This document shows, piece after piece, positions 37,255 through 51,535 of a DNA stretch of 64,000 nt (position 1 is the first letter of the stretch; each line of letters starts with the position of its first letter). The notes under the pieces were generated by a model. That model was not told where the DNA came from. It worked only from the letters and a program-made list of their open reading frames with translations, and ran no database searches. The position numbers and the translations under genes are program-made. Source of the DNA: Onchocerca lupi (lineage: Eukaryota > Nematoda > Chromadorea > Rhabditida > Onchocercidae); assembly GCA_028564675.1 (NCBI GenBank), contig JAOVVO010000008.1, positions 62,001 through 126,000 of the forward strand, written 5' to 3'.

Positions 37255-40200
37255 CTGCAACTTGCAAAACTGTAATCTTTGTTATATATAAAATCCGCAA
37301 AGAATCGCTTATTTCAGATATTCCGGACAATATTCTTGATACTATACAGTAATATTAGTTATACAAAGATTATGCAAATTTAAACAATTCAATTTAGCGA
37401 TCAATTTATTTATTGTATGTGTATTGTTAATATTAGTAATGGTTATATATCTTAATTAATCTAATTAGATGTATTAAACATAGAGATGATACAGAAATCT
37501 TTTGCATATTTATTGCTATAACAGTAATAATTGTTGTTTTGATTAATTAAAGTTTAACTGGTTTACGAACAATAATTTATTCCTGTGTTTATTGTATAAT
37601 GTATCACTAATAATAATCATAATTGTTCATTATGTGATTAAACTAATTATAAATCACAACAAAATTGTCATTAATATTTGATCAAAAAATGGAAAGAATG
37701 GAAAACTAACGATTTGACAGATTTCAATGTTGTCGAAGAGATGGACAATGGCCAATTGAACATATTATTCCTTCAATCGCTTTTAAATATTTCCTCGATC
37801 GTAGAAGCATGTGGCCAAATCTGCCATATATTTATAGATATAATATATATATGCATGTATATTTATAATATATTGATCGATAATAAATGCCAAATGTTGG
37901 AGAAATAATTCAAGCTGTAAAATGAATGAAATATCTCATTTGTATACATTAAAAACTGCCTCGGTGGTGATGAATGATGATAATAATAATAATAATAATG
38001 ATAAAGATGATAAAAATGATAATAATGATAATAAACAGTACAAATGTTCCATCAATTAGATTCTATCTTTTCGAAGAAAAAAAAGAAAGAATTGGGAGGA
38101 AATTTATTTTTTAACAAGCAAAGAAGAAACAAAAAAAAAAGTGAGAGATTGAAACGAAGAGATATACACAAACATCACAATGCAGGATTATTATGGGAGT
38201 GCTAAGATTGATATCCATTATCTGTTCCTTTTTTTTTTTTTAAATTAATTCATTGATGGTGAGATAGGAGAAGAGAGATTGAATGAATGGATGACTGAAT
38301 GATCGGATGAATGGATATGGAATGGATGAATGGATGATAAAAGGCAAGAGGATTTCTCTTGGAAAAAGAATATTTCATAAAATTTATTAAAATTTTACGA
38401 CTTCTTCCCAACCTATTTTTAAGAGCATTGAGACTTCCATCTTTACTTCTCTTCAGTAGTAATCTATGTAGATCATTGATAATACAATAATGAATTTTTG
38501 CATATGAATTGGTATAATATCACCAAGTGATAAAGAATCGAGTGATAAAATAAACAGATAGATTTTAATTGACAAAAGTATATATAACATGAGAGATAAT
38601 ATAATGGCAATATTAAAGAAATGGAGATATTCAAGTTTTAATACAGTATATGTGTAATAAATATATACTGTATTAATGTACTATTAATAACAATAATATT
38701 AATACAGTATTCAAATATATTTGAAATCAAGTAATATTCATTATCAAGACAATATAAAATCTGACAAAATTTCATTTTTCGAAAATTGGAACTTAATGAA
38801 AGAATTAATAAATGAAAATTACATATCTCTTTATGAGTATTTTTTCTATGTGTATAAATATATCACATTCATGTTTTGATATTTTTACAAGGCTGTATGT
38901 AAGTAAAATTCTTCTTCCGAAATAGTAATCCGAATAAATTCTAAAAAAAATCGATAGGAAGATTGACCTACTAATTGACTGAAAAGTAGAATAGTGGAGT
39001 AAACTGTGTAAATGAATAATCGGCTACCAAAAAGTATCGAATTGTATTAAATTTCACTGATAGACGATGTAATACAATTAATTTCCAACTAATGAATAGC
39101 AAAAATTTATTCCAACCGATTAATTTCAAAAAATGTGGGCAAAAACTTGAAAAATTTAAACAAAAAAATTTCAAAATCAAAAAGTGAACTTTTTGACGAA
39201 TTTTAACATATCGAAAATTGGTACTAACGAATAAAAACATTTACAAATAGAACCAATGAATATTGTGACTACATATTAATGCATAAATTACAGTTAGAAC
39301 AAATCTAAAGTGTGAAGTGTGAAGATGAACTAAATTATGTATTTAGGTTAAATTAGGAAGAAAAAAAAAAAATGAAAATCCATTTTGTTGAAAAATTTAT
39401 AAATTTTGAATGGGAAAGTTTGCTGCTTCAATTTTTTTAGAATTTCAAGAAACTAATTTTTTTTTTTTTTTTAAAGAGCAACTTGAAAATTTTTTAAATT
39501 TTAAAGTAAAAATTAAGGAAAAAGCTATTCCTACTTCAGTGTACTTTGTAAGAAATTGAAGAATGGCTAATTTTTCTTATCCCATATTGAAGAGATTCGA
39601 AAATTTTGGAACTATTTGAAATGGTACAGAAATTAAATTATAATGTCTGGAAAAGAAAATAACCGAAAATCAGTGATAAGTGGAAAAAGAAAAGTAAAAA
39701 AAAAAAAAAAGCGGAAGATATATTTGTTGAAGAAGTTTATCTCTTTCGGTTAATCAATTTCTTCTCAATCTCTTCAACCTATCTTTTTTTCCCAAAGTAA
39801 CACATTTAAGAAGTTTTGTTAAAAAAGGAAAAAGGGCAAACATTTTGCGATATAATTAAATTTAATTTAGGTTAACAGAAATATTCGTTCTTTTCGTATG
39901 AAATAAATTTTGAAATAAATGTAATTGAATGAATAGATGAATAATCACAGTGAATCAAATGTTGCTAAATTTCCGCGAAAAATGAAATTGAGCGGTCCAA
40001 TACGATGGCATCTTAATACTACCATCATCATCAGTCAAAAATGGTCGGGATGAATTGGAGAAAAATAGAAAAAACATGAAGAAAGACAGGCGATATTATC
40101 ATACTTAGAAAAGTCCGAAAATGTTATGATAAGACTGATAAATGTTAGCCAATCCAGAATAAATCCGGAAATGTTTTGAAGAAGACCACGGCTTATATTT

Positions 40201-40555
40201 GATATCAAAATGATCTATAAATGAAATATATACCATAAATTAAAAAATTTAATAGGAGAGGAATTAAAATACAAATGAAACTGTAATTTTGAAATTACTT
40301 AAAAACTGTTCAATCTGAGTCAAAAAAAAAAAAAGAAGAAAAGAAAAAAAAGCTGAAAATTACAAAAATAATGAAGATAAATAAGAATAGTTTAAAATAA
40401 ACAAACAAAGATAAACAACAGTAATTCTACTTTTAAATGACATCTTTTAATTATCAAATATATTTATCGCTAAATAATGCGATAGAAAATTTTGGAAAGA
40501 TATAAATGAAACGCGAAGAAGGACTTTAAGTTAAAATGGAATGTTACAGACAGAC

Positions 40556-40915
40556 AGACAGACAAGTGCACACACACACACAGACATATACATTTACATA
40601 CATATACACACATGCATACACATACCCATACATATACACACATACATACATACACATACACACATACACACACACATATCTATACATACATACACATACA
40701 CGCAATGATTGTTTAATGTTTGTCATAATAATTTAGCTTTATTGAGCAGCCATTAGCTAGCTTAATGCTAATATTTATGAATATTATCGATTGTAAACAT
40801 TCACTTATATGCATATGTCTGTGTGGTGTGTGTGTGTGTGTGTGTGTGTATGTACGTCTGTTTATTTTTGTATGTGTATGTGTGCTGTGCGTGCATGCAT
40901 GCATGCATGCAGTAT
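40556..40915. repeat. CA/CATA-rich tract facing a TG/TATG-rich tract
   Basis: A CA, CATA and CACA-rich tract (about 40556-40702) is followed after about 120 bases by a TG-rich tract (about 40824-40915) that ends in (GCAT)n. The two arms are partly complementary to each other and could form a long imperfect hairpin. Confidence 0.85.
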
Positions 40916-43900
40916 GTATGTTTATTTTGATGCATTTTTAAAATTGCAAAATATTCTGCAAATTATGAAACATAAAATGAATGCAACAAATATTCTGTTT
41001 TGCTGTCAATCAAGCAAAACTGCATTGAAAAAAAAAAGAGAAATTATTGTTTTCTCATTGAATTCTTGTTATTTTCCTATGAAACTAATATTTTATCTAA
41101 CAGTTTTGAATAATTAATGTTTGCATTAATACTATAATTACATTGTCAACAAAAAATTTGATGAATCAATTAAAATATCATTAGCTATACAATTTGTAAA
41201 TCATTCTTCAACATCAGCCTTCTTTCTTTCTTCCTTTTTTTTCACTTTAATTATTCCCTACAATTAATTAGTTTAAGGAATTAATTGAATATCTTGTTGA
41301 ATGGTAGCATAAAATGAGATAAATATTTCGAAATAAATTAATCAATTTATGAGATACAAGTGAAAATGATCGATTAAATCATATGATTTAACAAAGAAAA
41401 ACAGATCAAAAATCAATAATAACAACAACAACAATAACAACAACATGATGAAACAAGGAATATATTGAATCAGACGTTTAAATGGCGCAAATTGTTGTTG
41501 TTGTTTGTAAAGTAAATGCGATAAAGAGAAAAAAGTGGCACAAATTTGAGATGCATACAAGGGATCAAAGATTCCATGTGTTTCGGCTATTAAATTCGAA
41601 TCAATTTTTAAAATTTTTTCTCTTCCTAAATTTATGACAAGTTTTGATGGAAAAAAAAGTCTTGGCTATAAAATTTATAAACAATGAAAAATGTCTGATA
41701 ACTATTAAAATTTGAAAACAGAAGGATATTAAAAAAGACAAGACTGAGTTTGCAAAATATTGCTTTTTAGCGAAAATCAAGAAAAATCTTCACTGGGAAG
41801 TGACAAGAAATGAAATTTATAATAGTTGATTAATTCGATCAGGAAAAAAAAGAGCAAAAAAAAAAGGAGGAAAAAGGAACGAAAGAAATACCAATAATAA
41901 TTGATTTGAAAATTTTTTTTTTTCGAAAAAATTGGAAAATATATTATTATTATTATAAAATATTTTACTTGAAATTCAAAAAAACAGGAGCTGAACGGAT
42001 TTTCTTTTCTCACATTTTCAATGACAAAATTCATTTCTATTATAAATTTAACAAATGGTTCATTCGATTTGATGATTATAATATTTATTTACATGGTAGC
42101 TAATGCTAAATCTTTCTACATAAATCTTAACATAAATATTAATAATGCTTCCAAATTTAAAATTACGTCCTAAACTCTAAAATGAAATTTTCTTACTTCT
42201 TGAATTTCAATAAATTATAGGAAAAAGTGATAGCAATAATAATAATAATATAATTTAGCTTAGTAAAACAAAATAAGCTTATTTATTTCTTTTGTGAACA
42301 TTGGAAAAAAAAATGATTCATTATAATATTACTTGACATCACGTAATCCCGTGATTTACACGCATTCAGCGTATTATTTTTCGTTTCATAACTTGTGTAA
42401 TGACTATGTAAGCAAACGTATGGATAGATAAGTAAGTAAGTGAATTTGTACAAATATATGTATATGTATGAAGAGATTTAATATATTTTGATAATGAATC
42501 ATATCAGATTTCTTATTTTACCGTAATGGTTGTTACATTTCCATTCTAACAGAAATCTTTCCTTATTCATTTCTCTCGCCTTCAGGGGAATTAAAATCAT
42601 CAAGAAATCAAAGAATCAATGAGTAAATTAAATTGGATTGAAATAAAAATTTAAATTAAACAATTTAATTCCTTGTCTTTTTAGAGAAGACAATAGCTGC
42701 GTTCAATTTTCGTTTTCCTTTGCTTTCTATAGTTTGCTTCTCAAACAAACCAATATGAAATGAAAATGTTGAATGAATCGTCGGATGGCTGTGATATTTC
42801 GATGATATAATGATAAAAATTGAACAAAAGTGATAGGAAAAAATTTTCCAGAATGATTCAAATTTAAAAAGTCAAAACTATAAAAAATTTCAATTCTCCA
42901 ATCTCAAAAATATTTGAAAATAATGAATATTTCAAATATTTTCTCGATCATAGTTGATGTTTAGACATCAATTAACGTAAGGGAGATTATATTTGCTTGC
43001 AATTTCAAGGAAAAAAAATTTAATGAAAAGCAAGGAAGCATATCGAAATGAATCATAAGAATATTTGAACAAAGAGAAAGAGAGGAAAGAAAGAAAAAAA
43101 GTTTTTAAAGAAATGAAATAAACTTTTGGAAGAAAAAATGATCAATAATATTTTAAATGAATTTTTTTCAGCAAAGGATTTATTTTGTTGAAAATAGAAA
43201 AAATTTAAAAGTAGGTAAAAAACAAAAGTAAAGAATTGATCTCATCGTTATCATTTTTATCAACGATAATCATTGAAAATAGATTTATTGATAGTTTTAA
43301 ACAATGCTATAAAGAATGATTTTTTGATTCCCAAACTGACAATTGATCATTTTAAACATTCAACTTTTCCTATTTCATTTTCACTATAATTCTGATTTAA
43401 ATTGCTCTCTTGCTCAGCTTCGAAACAAATATAATCAAATTTTATTGTCCAATATACTGAAATACAGGAAAAAAAAGTGCTAGACATAGATGATCGCTGG
43501 AAATCAAACCTGTTCGGTGGAAATTTTCAAAAATTAAATATTCCAGTTTGGAAGTGATATAATACATTTTAATTTCAATAGGATGTGAATGCTAACATTG
43601 AATTTTTCCAATCTATGTGAAATCAAAAATACGATATATTGACATTTAGTAATGGTTGTTACGATTCTTTTTTTCTAAACTAGCACTAAGAATAGTACTT
43701 AAATGATATAATAATTAATAATAATAATTAAAAAACAATAATGATAGCAATATTATTAATTAATGAGCCAAATACACAGACAAACACAATTGTATTCGAA
43801 ATTTTTTACTCATTTACTTAAAAACCGCGCATGCGAACAAATAGACATCTGCTGCTATTGAAAGGAAGAAAAAAAAAAGGCCATAAACACATGTTGAAAT

Positions 43901-44299
43901 GAATATAAGAACTTAATAATAAAAATGAAATCAATTAGAATGGATGAATGAGCAGAATCAATGCTTTATTCAATCGTTGGAAAAAAAGGGATAAAATATG
44001 TAAATTACAGGATAGAAATACGAATCAAAAAATTAAAAGTGCCATATTGAAAAATAATGTTTAGATTGCAGACACTTTCTCGTAGTTTTAATTTTTGTCT
44101 TGTTTTTTTTCTTAATTTAATTTCCTTTTTGATTATTTGTTTTGAAAAATATGTCATTAATGCCAACTTCTCGGGTAAAAGGATCAAATTGTCGCCTCCG
44201 CATTAAACAATGATCCTATAAATGAAACATTGAAACTTTGGGTCAAAAATTTTGGTAAATTAAGCGGACAATATGAAAAATAATGTTTAGTGCATCAGA

Positions 44300-44300
44300 A

Positions 44301-44331
<31 letters not shown>

Positions 44332-44333
44332 AA
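44300..44333. repeat. (ATAA)n microsatellite
   Basis: About eight perfect four-base units. Confidence 0.95.
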
Positions 44334-46841
44334 GGATGGGGAAATGAATAAATAAATAAATTGATGCAAAGATTTGAATTTTAACAAAGAAATCAAATGA
44401 GTGATAAAAAACAAATTGAACATAATTAAACCACAAACAAACAATTGAACCATTCCATAATATCATTTTATGTGGAAATTTTTCGCCGATTTTTAATAAT
44501 GATTAATAAATTAGCAAATAAAAAAGTTCAAAAGAAATGTACTTGTAGTGATAAAAAATAATCATGAATTCCTAAAGATAATAATAAAGTCAATAGGAAA
44601 GAAGATAAATATTAATTAGAATATTTGTAAATATTTACAGCAATATATGATGTCTATCATAATGATTTATAATTTTAGAAAAAATTGATTTGCCTAAATT
44701 ATAAAATCTGATGCATAATTAATTTAATCATTATATTATAAAAATTGTTCAGTGATAATGTCTCGTAGGAAGAAAATAAGAATGATTGCTCTGTAAGTTT
44801 AAGGTATTGAAATATGAAGTTATATCATTGTTATCAAATTAAATCAAAAATTAAACAAAAAAAAAAAAAAATGATTCGTTCGTTTTTCGATATTAAAATA
44901 AAAAACAAATCGAAGGAACTAATTCCTCTTATCACAATACATCAAATCACAAGTCACCATAGCAACCAGATAAATAATGTTCATCCAAAAATTAAGACAA
45001 CAATGACAATTGCGATCAAGGAGAAAGAAGAAAGAAAAGGAACTAAGTTGAATGATAGGAAAATTAGATGCTATGAAAAGAGACAAAAGATAATTTGAAA
45101 AAAATTTTTTTCAAATTTTGCGAAAGATATGGAAAGAAGGATTGGATTGATGCTGATTTGATAATGAAGATGGAAAAGAGAAGAGGAAAGGAATAATATG
45201 AATTCATGATAATATTCATAACAAAAACGGCTAATAATTGAGCAAACAAATGAATGAAAGAGAAGAGATGACAATATTAACATGTCATCAAACTGGGTGA
45301 CAATTATCATTAATAAGTACGAATTTGTCATTTCATGAAAGGAAGATTTCTAATCACCATGATGCATTTCAATTATAGCTAGAATCAAATAGATATCTTA
45401 TCCAAGCAATTGATTTAGAGGAGACAAATTAAGCTTGTAAAGCTACGACATTGTTATTGTTGAAGAAATACGATGGTAAGTTATAAATTTGACATTATGA
45501 TATGATCATACAAAATTCTTAATGAATAAATTCCGAAATGATGTAAAATCTGATAAATGATAAATCGAAATTGCTGGATTAATTGCTGCAAATGGAAATA
45601 TTTATTTGCTTCATTAATAAGTTCAATCAGTCTTTTTTTTTTTTTTTTTTTGCTTCTCTTCAGATAATTAATTTGAAGGACATGCAAAAATAACTTTAAG
45701 TTCACAAATTTAAACGAAATTACAGTAAATTAAATTGAATGAAAAGAGAGGAATAGAATGGTATAACTTGCAAATCAAATTACGCAATAGGTGGCAAATT
45801 AATTAATGAGCATAAAAAGCACATAAAATTGAATTATATTTGCACTTTTATCTTGCACAAGACGAGAATTATTTAATACAGCATTTTCAGACTTATTTGA
45901 TATATTACTTCAAAAAGGAAATTCTAAAGGAAAAAAAATTAATTACATCAATTTTTCATATCGTCAGAATAAATTGATATTATTCAGTTGTGATATGAAA
46001 AATTAAACTTTAATAATTTTCAATCTTAAAAAGTTTCTAATTAATAATTCGATAAATTAATCGTGTTCAGAAAAATTTTTATTTTTTGATAAATTTTTTG
46101 TATTTATTTTGATGAGATAATTTCTGATGAATTTTTATAACGTATGTATATATTTTTTCAAGCAGAGAATTTTTTCACTATTTTTTCGAATTATATCACC
46201 ATTTAAAGAATTAAAATCCTTTCGCCGCAAATGTTGGTAGTTTTATCGATCGTCTAACTTTTCAAATAATAATTTTAATTCAGATGTCATTTCAGATTAA
46301 CAATTATGCAAGGATAGATTGCAAATGGAGAACTTAAATTGCAGAAAAAATTGGAAATGCTCATGAGCAATCGAAATGCATTTCTTACAGTAATTTCATC
46401 ATCTTATCTAGTCAAAGTTTCTATTTGAAATTGCAGTAATTTTGAAAATTATTGGAAAGCTTGTTGGAAGTAATGATGTTTGATGATAGGGAAGAGGTGC
46501 GGGAGAGAGGACAAGAAAAGTGGATTGCGGAAGAGGCAAAATATTAAATGTATAATTATTAAATTAAAAACAAAATTCGATAATAAAATAATAGATAGTA
46601 CTTAATTATAATACAATAATATTAAAATAAGATTCAGCACAAAACGATCAGCCATAAGTTTTTAAGCCAAATATATTTTAAGATGCCAGCAAAATATTTA
46701 AATGAAATTAAAAGAAAACTTCACTCATATAATTAAATATTCAATAATTAGAAATATATAAATAGTATTCAAATATAAGTATATAAATAATATTCAAAAA
46801 TTTTTCTCCCTTAAAACTGAAACAAATTTATCGAATTGAGC

Positions 46842-46842
<1 letters not shown>

Positions 46843-46875
<33 letters not shown>

Positions 46876-46932
46876 GAACCAATTAATATTTTTTGTTTTC
46901 TTTTTAATTTTTTTTTTTTTTTTTTTTTTTTT
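46843..46932. repeat. A-run and T-run inverted pair
   Basis: Thirty A residues (46843-46872) are followed by TTGGAACCAA and, 35 bases on, by twenty-five T residues (46908-46932). The pair forms a perfect potential stem around a short AATTGG...CCAATT core. Confidence 0.9.
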
Positions 46933-48305
46933 GTGAAAAATATTCATCAGATTAGTGTATGATATATTTGCTTTGAAAAAAAGGGAAAAAATTAGCAGCA
47001 ATCAGTCGATTGTCACCTCTTCTTTTCAATATGAAGTACAATTTAATTGTCATCATCAGTCGTCATCATTCAACAATTAAATTGTATTTATATTGGAAAG
47101 AATTTTCAATTTATCGATAGTTGCTAATTAATATTAATATTACTATTATTGCCCCAGAAATAAAACTAAATAAACTTTTAATTAATTAGTGAATTAAGCT
47201 TTCCAAATTTACTGTTTCTTCCTTTCTTTCCAAAAAACTACATATTTGTAAATTTATTCATTTATCTATTCTAAATTCAAAATCTTAAATCATCGAAAAG
47301 TAACAGTTCCCCAATTGATTGTATGTTATCAATGACATATCTCAATAACTACCTTATCAGCAACATGTGATAAGTTAGATTAGAACAAAAGCGAACAGTG
47401 ATAAGTTGAAATGATAATGAGCAATCATTTCAACGATTGAAACAGCAATACCATCACAGAAAAGTTTGTAGGGAATGAAATTGCCGAACAAGCAACACCG
47501 AAACGACCTACAAGATCGGTGTGATGAAAATTGACAAAGTGTGGGCATGTGTGCATGTATGTGTGTGTGTCTCATATATTTATTTATGAATGGAATATTT
47601 AAATAATAAAAAATAAAATTATCGATTTATATTTATTTCGGATATATTTATTCATATTTTTAATTTTAATTAATTTTGATATCATTTAATGTTATAGTTT
47701 GGCTCTAAATTATCGCTTCTATTCGTTCCAATTAAGCATCAATCGATAATGGATTGTAATTAAAAGAGATGAGTCCTATGTAAGATTTGAATAGAATTGC
47801 AAAGAATTGGGTAATGAGATGGTTTAATTAAAAAAAGAAAAAATTAAAGTTTAAATATTTGATTTTTTATTTTTCATTGAAATCGTTCAAATTTTCTATT
47901 AATTTAAGCAATTTGTAGAAGTTTAAAAAAATCTAGGGACATTTTTTTTTTTTTTACAATCATTCAATAATTTTATGAAGTGTGAAAATGGATCTGATAA
48001 ATAATAATGATAAGATGCTTAAATCAATATAATATAAATGATATTTCAAGTTATAATCATTTTAAAAATTTGATAGAACTGAAAATATAGACGAGAAGAG
48101 GTAGAAAATTTAAAATAAATATTTTAAAATAATAATAATAATTGACAGTGAAATTCTTGTCGGAACCGAACCTAGCAATATGTCGGAGACGTTAAAATGT
48201 ACTTTTCTTGATCAATGCATGATAAGATGTTAGATCGAAATAGGATCGAAAATCAAATTTCATCAGTAAATGTGTGCACAAATAATGCAACAAACACATC
48301 GGCAT

Positions 48306-48306
<1 letters not shown>

Positions 48307-48388
<82 letters not shown>

Positions 48389-48505
48389 CACGCATATGTG
48401 TAAAAAGTTTGTCTGGACACATTTGAACTTTCATGCTTTAATAGAAAAACTGAAAAATTGTGCATAAACCGGTTTCATGAAAATATTATGTGTGTGTGTG
48501 TGTGT
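48307..48505. repeat. (CA)40 microsatellite with a facing (TG)n tract
   Basis: Forty uninterrupted CA units (48307-48386) are followed by about eight TG units at 48489-48505. Open frames of Thr-His and Cys-Val repeats here are artefacts of the dinucleotide repeat. Confidence 0.97.
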
Positions 48506-51384
48506 TTTTGTTTATATTTAAAATGTGTCTGTCTGTTTACAAATATTAGCTTAGCTGTTTTAATAAAACTTTTTGCCTTAGATGTGCAACTTGTTAATGT
48601 TGATAAAAGTGCTGCTTTGATTGGATATTTCAATAAATTTCTTAGCAAATAGCAGTCTTTGATAATTATTCAATCCATAATGAGACTTGATAAATGATAA
48701 AGATTAGTTAAGTATTGATAATATATTTTATGCAAAATTTTTCGGTAACTTATCATTAATAAAAATGATACATTTTTGCTAATAACCCATGATGCATCAT
48801 TGATATTACTGTTAATATACTTCGATAAATTGATATAATTAATATGTAAAAATTATTGATTTCAGTAATTGTTTACATTAAAGGATTTCCAATTCCATTA
48901 TTAGAAAAGAAGGATATATTCATTTTCTTTATAAGCTATATGTATACTGCAATGTGATAAGAGATAGCATACAACGTAAGGAATAGATTTGATTGATTCT
49001 CCAGTAATGGATGGCTACTAATACTGAAATATCGATATAAAATTCGCATTTATATATATACATTTCATTTCAAATTTCATTTATTAATAGATTACACTAA
49101 CAACAGTGCTATCTTTATGGATCTTTGCTTTTGGCACAATTCGAAATTGATTACAGGAATTGAATAACGAAGTATCTTGACAAATCTGAAAACTGACTAT
49201 ATGTTCGAGTTTTAAGAAATAGCACGAATCGATGCAAGAATGCATGCAGTAATTATAATTTACAATTAGTTGCATAATAATGGAATTAAAGCATAATTCA
49301 GCAATTAATTCTATCGATTTAATCGCCTTATCATACTTGCTCAAAAACTTCAATTTGCATATGAAAGGATAAAATTTTAATCTCAAAAAAAAAAAAAAAA
49401 AAAATTAAAATCAAATAATGCCAATATGATCGAGACTAAAAGCAAAATATAATCAGTTGATTGGCTTCAGCGAAAAAAAAAAAAGCAAAATAAATTGAGA
49501 ACAAAGAAAAAGGGAAGCATTTTACTCTGAAGTTTTAAAAAATTAGAGTAAGTAATTAGAGAAAAAAGTGTTTTGAAATAGATGAAACAAATAATTAAAA
49601 TGGCATATGCCAACTTCACTCTATTACACCAACTATGCAAGATACTCTTTAAATTAATTATACTTGCTTAACTGACAAATGAGCATTACATCCTTCATAA
49701 AATCTCAATCTCGAAGATCAAAAATTAAATCAGAAAATGAATAAATAATTTTTAGAAACGACAAACTTTCCCTTAATTGTATATTTATATAATTAACATT
49801 TGAATATTCATTTGTAATAATAATTTTTACGCTCGTTATATACTGAACAGAACAGGACAACTGTAATATGTATCATTTGGATATCAGATCTAGTTATGAT
49901 ACACTCATCCTATATTATACGTTTCTAATTGCACCGATGATTAAATAATCAAATATTTCAAGAAAATTTATAACTTATAAATGAGATAAAATAGTGAAAA
50001 GCATGCAAAAATATCATTTTATAGGAGAGAAAAAGAAATTTCACAATTTTTTTTTTTTTTTTTTTTTTTTTCAGAAGAGCATTTCAAAACAATAGAAGGG
50101 ATAATTTAGTGAGAAAGAGCAGACAAGAAGCACTTTGAAAAAGGCAGATGAAAATTTTGGGATTTTTTATTTTTTAGATTTGAAAAACTAGTCGCTTCAT
50201 AGTGGCATAGCAATTTCCTTTCTTCTTCTCTTTTTTTTTTTTTATTTTTTATTTTAGAGCTTTTCTTACTCATTAATCAAACTCTCATTACATTTTGTCT
50301 GCTCTATGGAATGCTAGAAAGACTAGGCTTCAGACTTGCAAATATCGCTTGCAAATTTGCATTAAAGCATTATTGATAGTCCTAGCAATTCACTTGCAGC
50401 ATTTTTCCTTGCTTGTAAAAGCCCAAAAAAACGAATACTTTAATTTGATTCACATTGGTTCACCAGTAGTATATTAATTAGAAATTATCGTTGCATTATA
50501 ATTTTTCAATGAAAAATTTTAAAATAATCGATAATTGCATATAATTCAAAATTAATGCCTATATATTACAACAAATATATATTGTCTATTTTAAAGCAAT
50601 TACTAATTTCCCATTTGTTTGGCAAATGAATCAGAAGTAAAATTAAGTTTTTTTTTTTTTTTTCTTATATTGAAGAAGCGATGCTAATATCCAAAGGATA
50701 GTTAGTATTTAATACAATTGAATTGGTTAAAGATTGTCTCGTAAACGTTACTTCCATTTCAGCAAACAATGAAAATTTATGAATTTTCTTTTTCTTACTT
50801 TTTATGCTTAGCAATAAGAATAATAAAATGTCTGTAAAAAAAAAAACGAAATTTTTGAAATCTTTTTGTAGACAAAATCAGAGAAATGATAATTCCATAT
50901 AATGTAATAGTACTGAATTGAATTGAACGAATTAAACTGGATAGAACATAATAATGGTTTATTCGATCTTCTAATGAAAATTAATATTTGCATAAAAAAT
51001 ACATCCAGAACTTGATTTATCTCAAGAGTTTTCTTCTTTTTTGCAACTTTTTCCTCTTTTTTTTTTTTTTTTTTGTTGAGAAATACATCACATTTTATGT
51101 ATTGATTTTTGCAAAAATGTTTTATAAAACATATGCATCTAAATATTATACGGAAACGCAAACAATAAGCGAAAAAAGAATGAGAAAAATATATAAAGAA
51201 AAAATGAAATCGATAAGTAAAAAAAGAAAACAAATTCGAAATTAAACGAAATATCGAATCATTTTCAATCTAAAATGGCATATGAAAAAAAAAAAAGAAT
51301 ATACCGAAAATAAAATAAATGCTCGTTCTCGATATCGAAACAAATTAATAATTGCTACTGTCACTGAAGTAAATCATCGATTCA

Positions 51385-51535
51385 AAAGAGAAATCACTGT
51401 GACATATTTTCACAAAGAATCATTGTAATCTGTTCATTGGAAATCACTATAACATATATACATATGGAATCACTATAATTATTCGTTAGAAATCACTATA
51501 ATGTATTTTCACAAGGATTCACTGTAATATATTAC
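51385..51535. repeat. Degenerate ~25-bp tandem repeat
   Basis: Five to six units beginning GAAATCACTATAA (or GAATCACTATAA) are spaced 22-28 bases apart. Alternate units share the tail TATTTTCACAA, which suggests a higher-order unit of about 50 bases. Confidence 0.8.

Noticed and set aside
40470..40904. Long overlapping open frames on both strands rich in Cys-Val, Thr-His and Tyr-Ile
   Set aside because: They are translations of CA/TG and CATA microsatellites, which stay open in several frames at once; no start context or similarity.
48192..48467. Open frames of Thr-His or Cys-Val repeats on both strands
   Set aside because: Caused by (CA)40; not protein coding.
49084..49386. 100-codon minus-strand frame
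   Set aside because: No similarity, no splice partners, ordinary AT-rich composition; length is possible by chance.
50295..50477. 60-codon plus-strand frame with a hydrophobic stretch
   Set aside because: No ATG at its start and no similarity; a membrane-like stretch is common in AT-rich translations.
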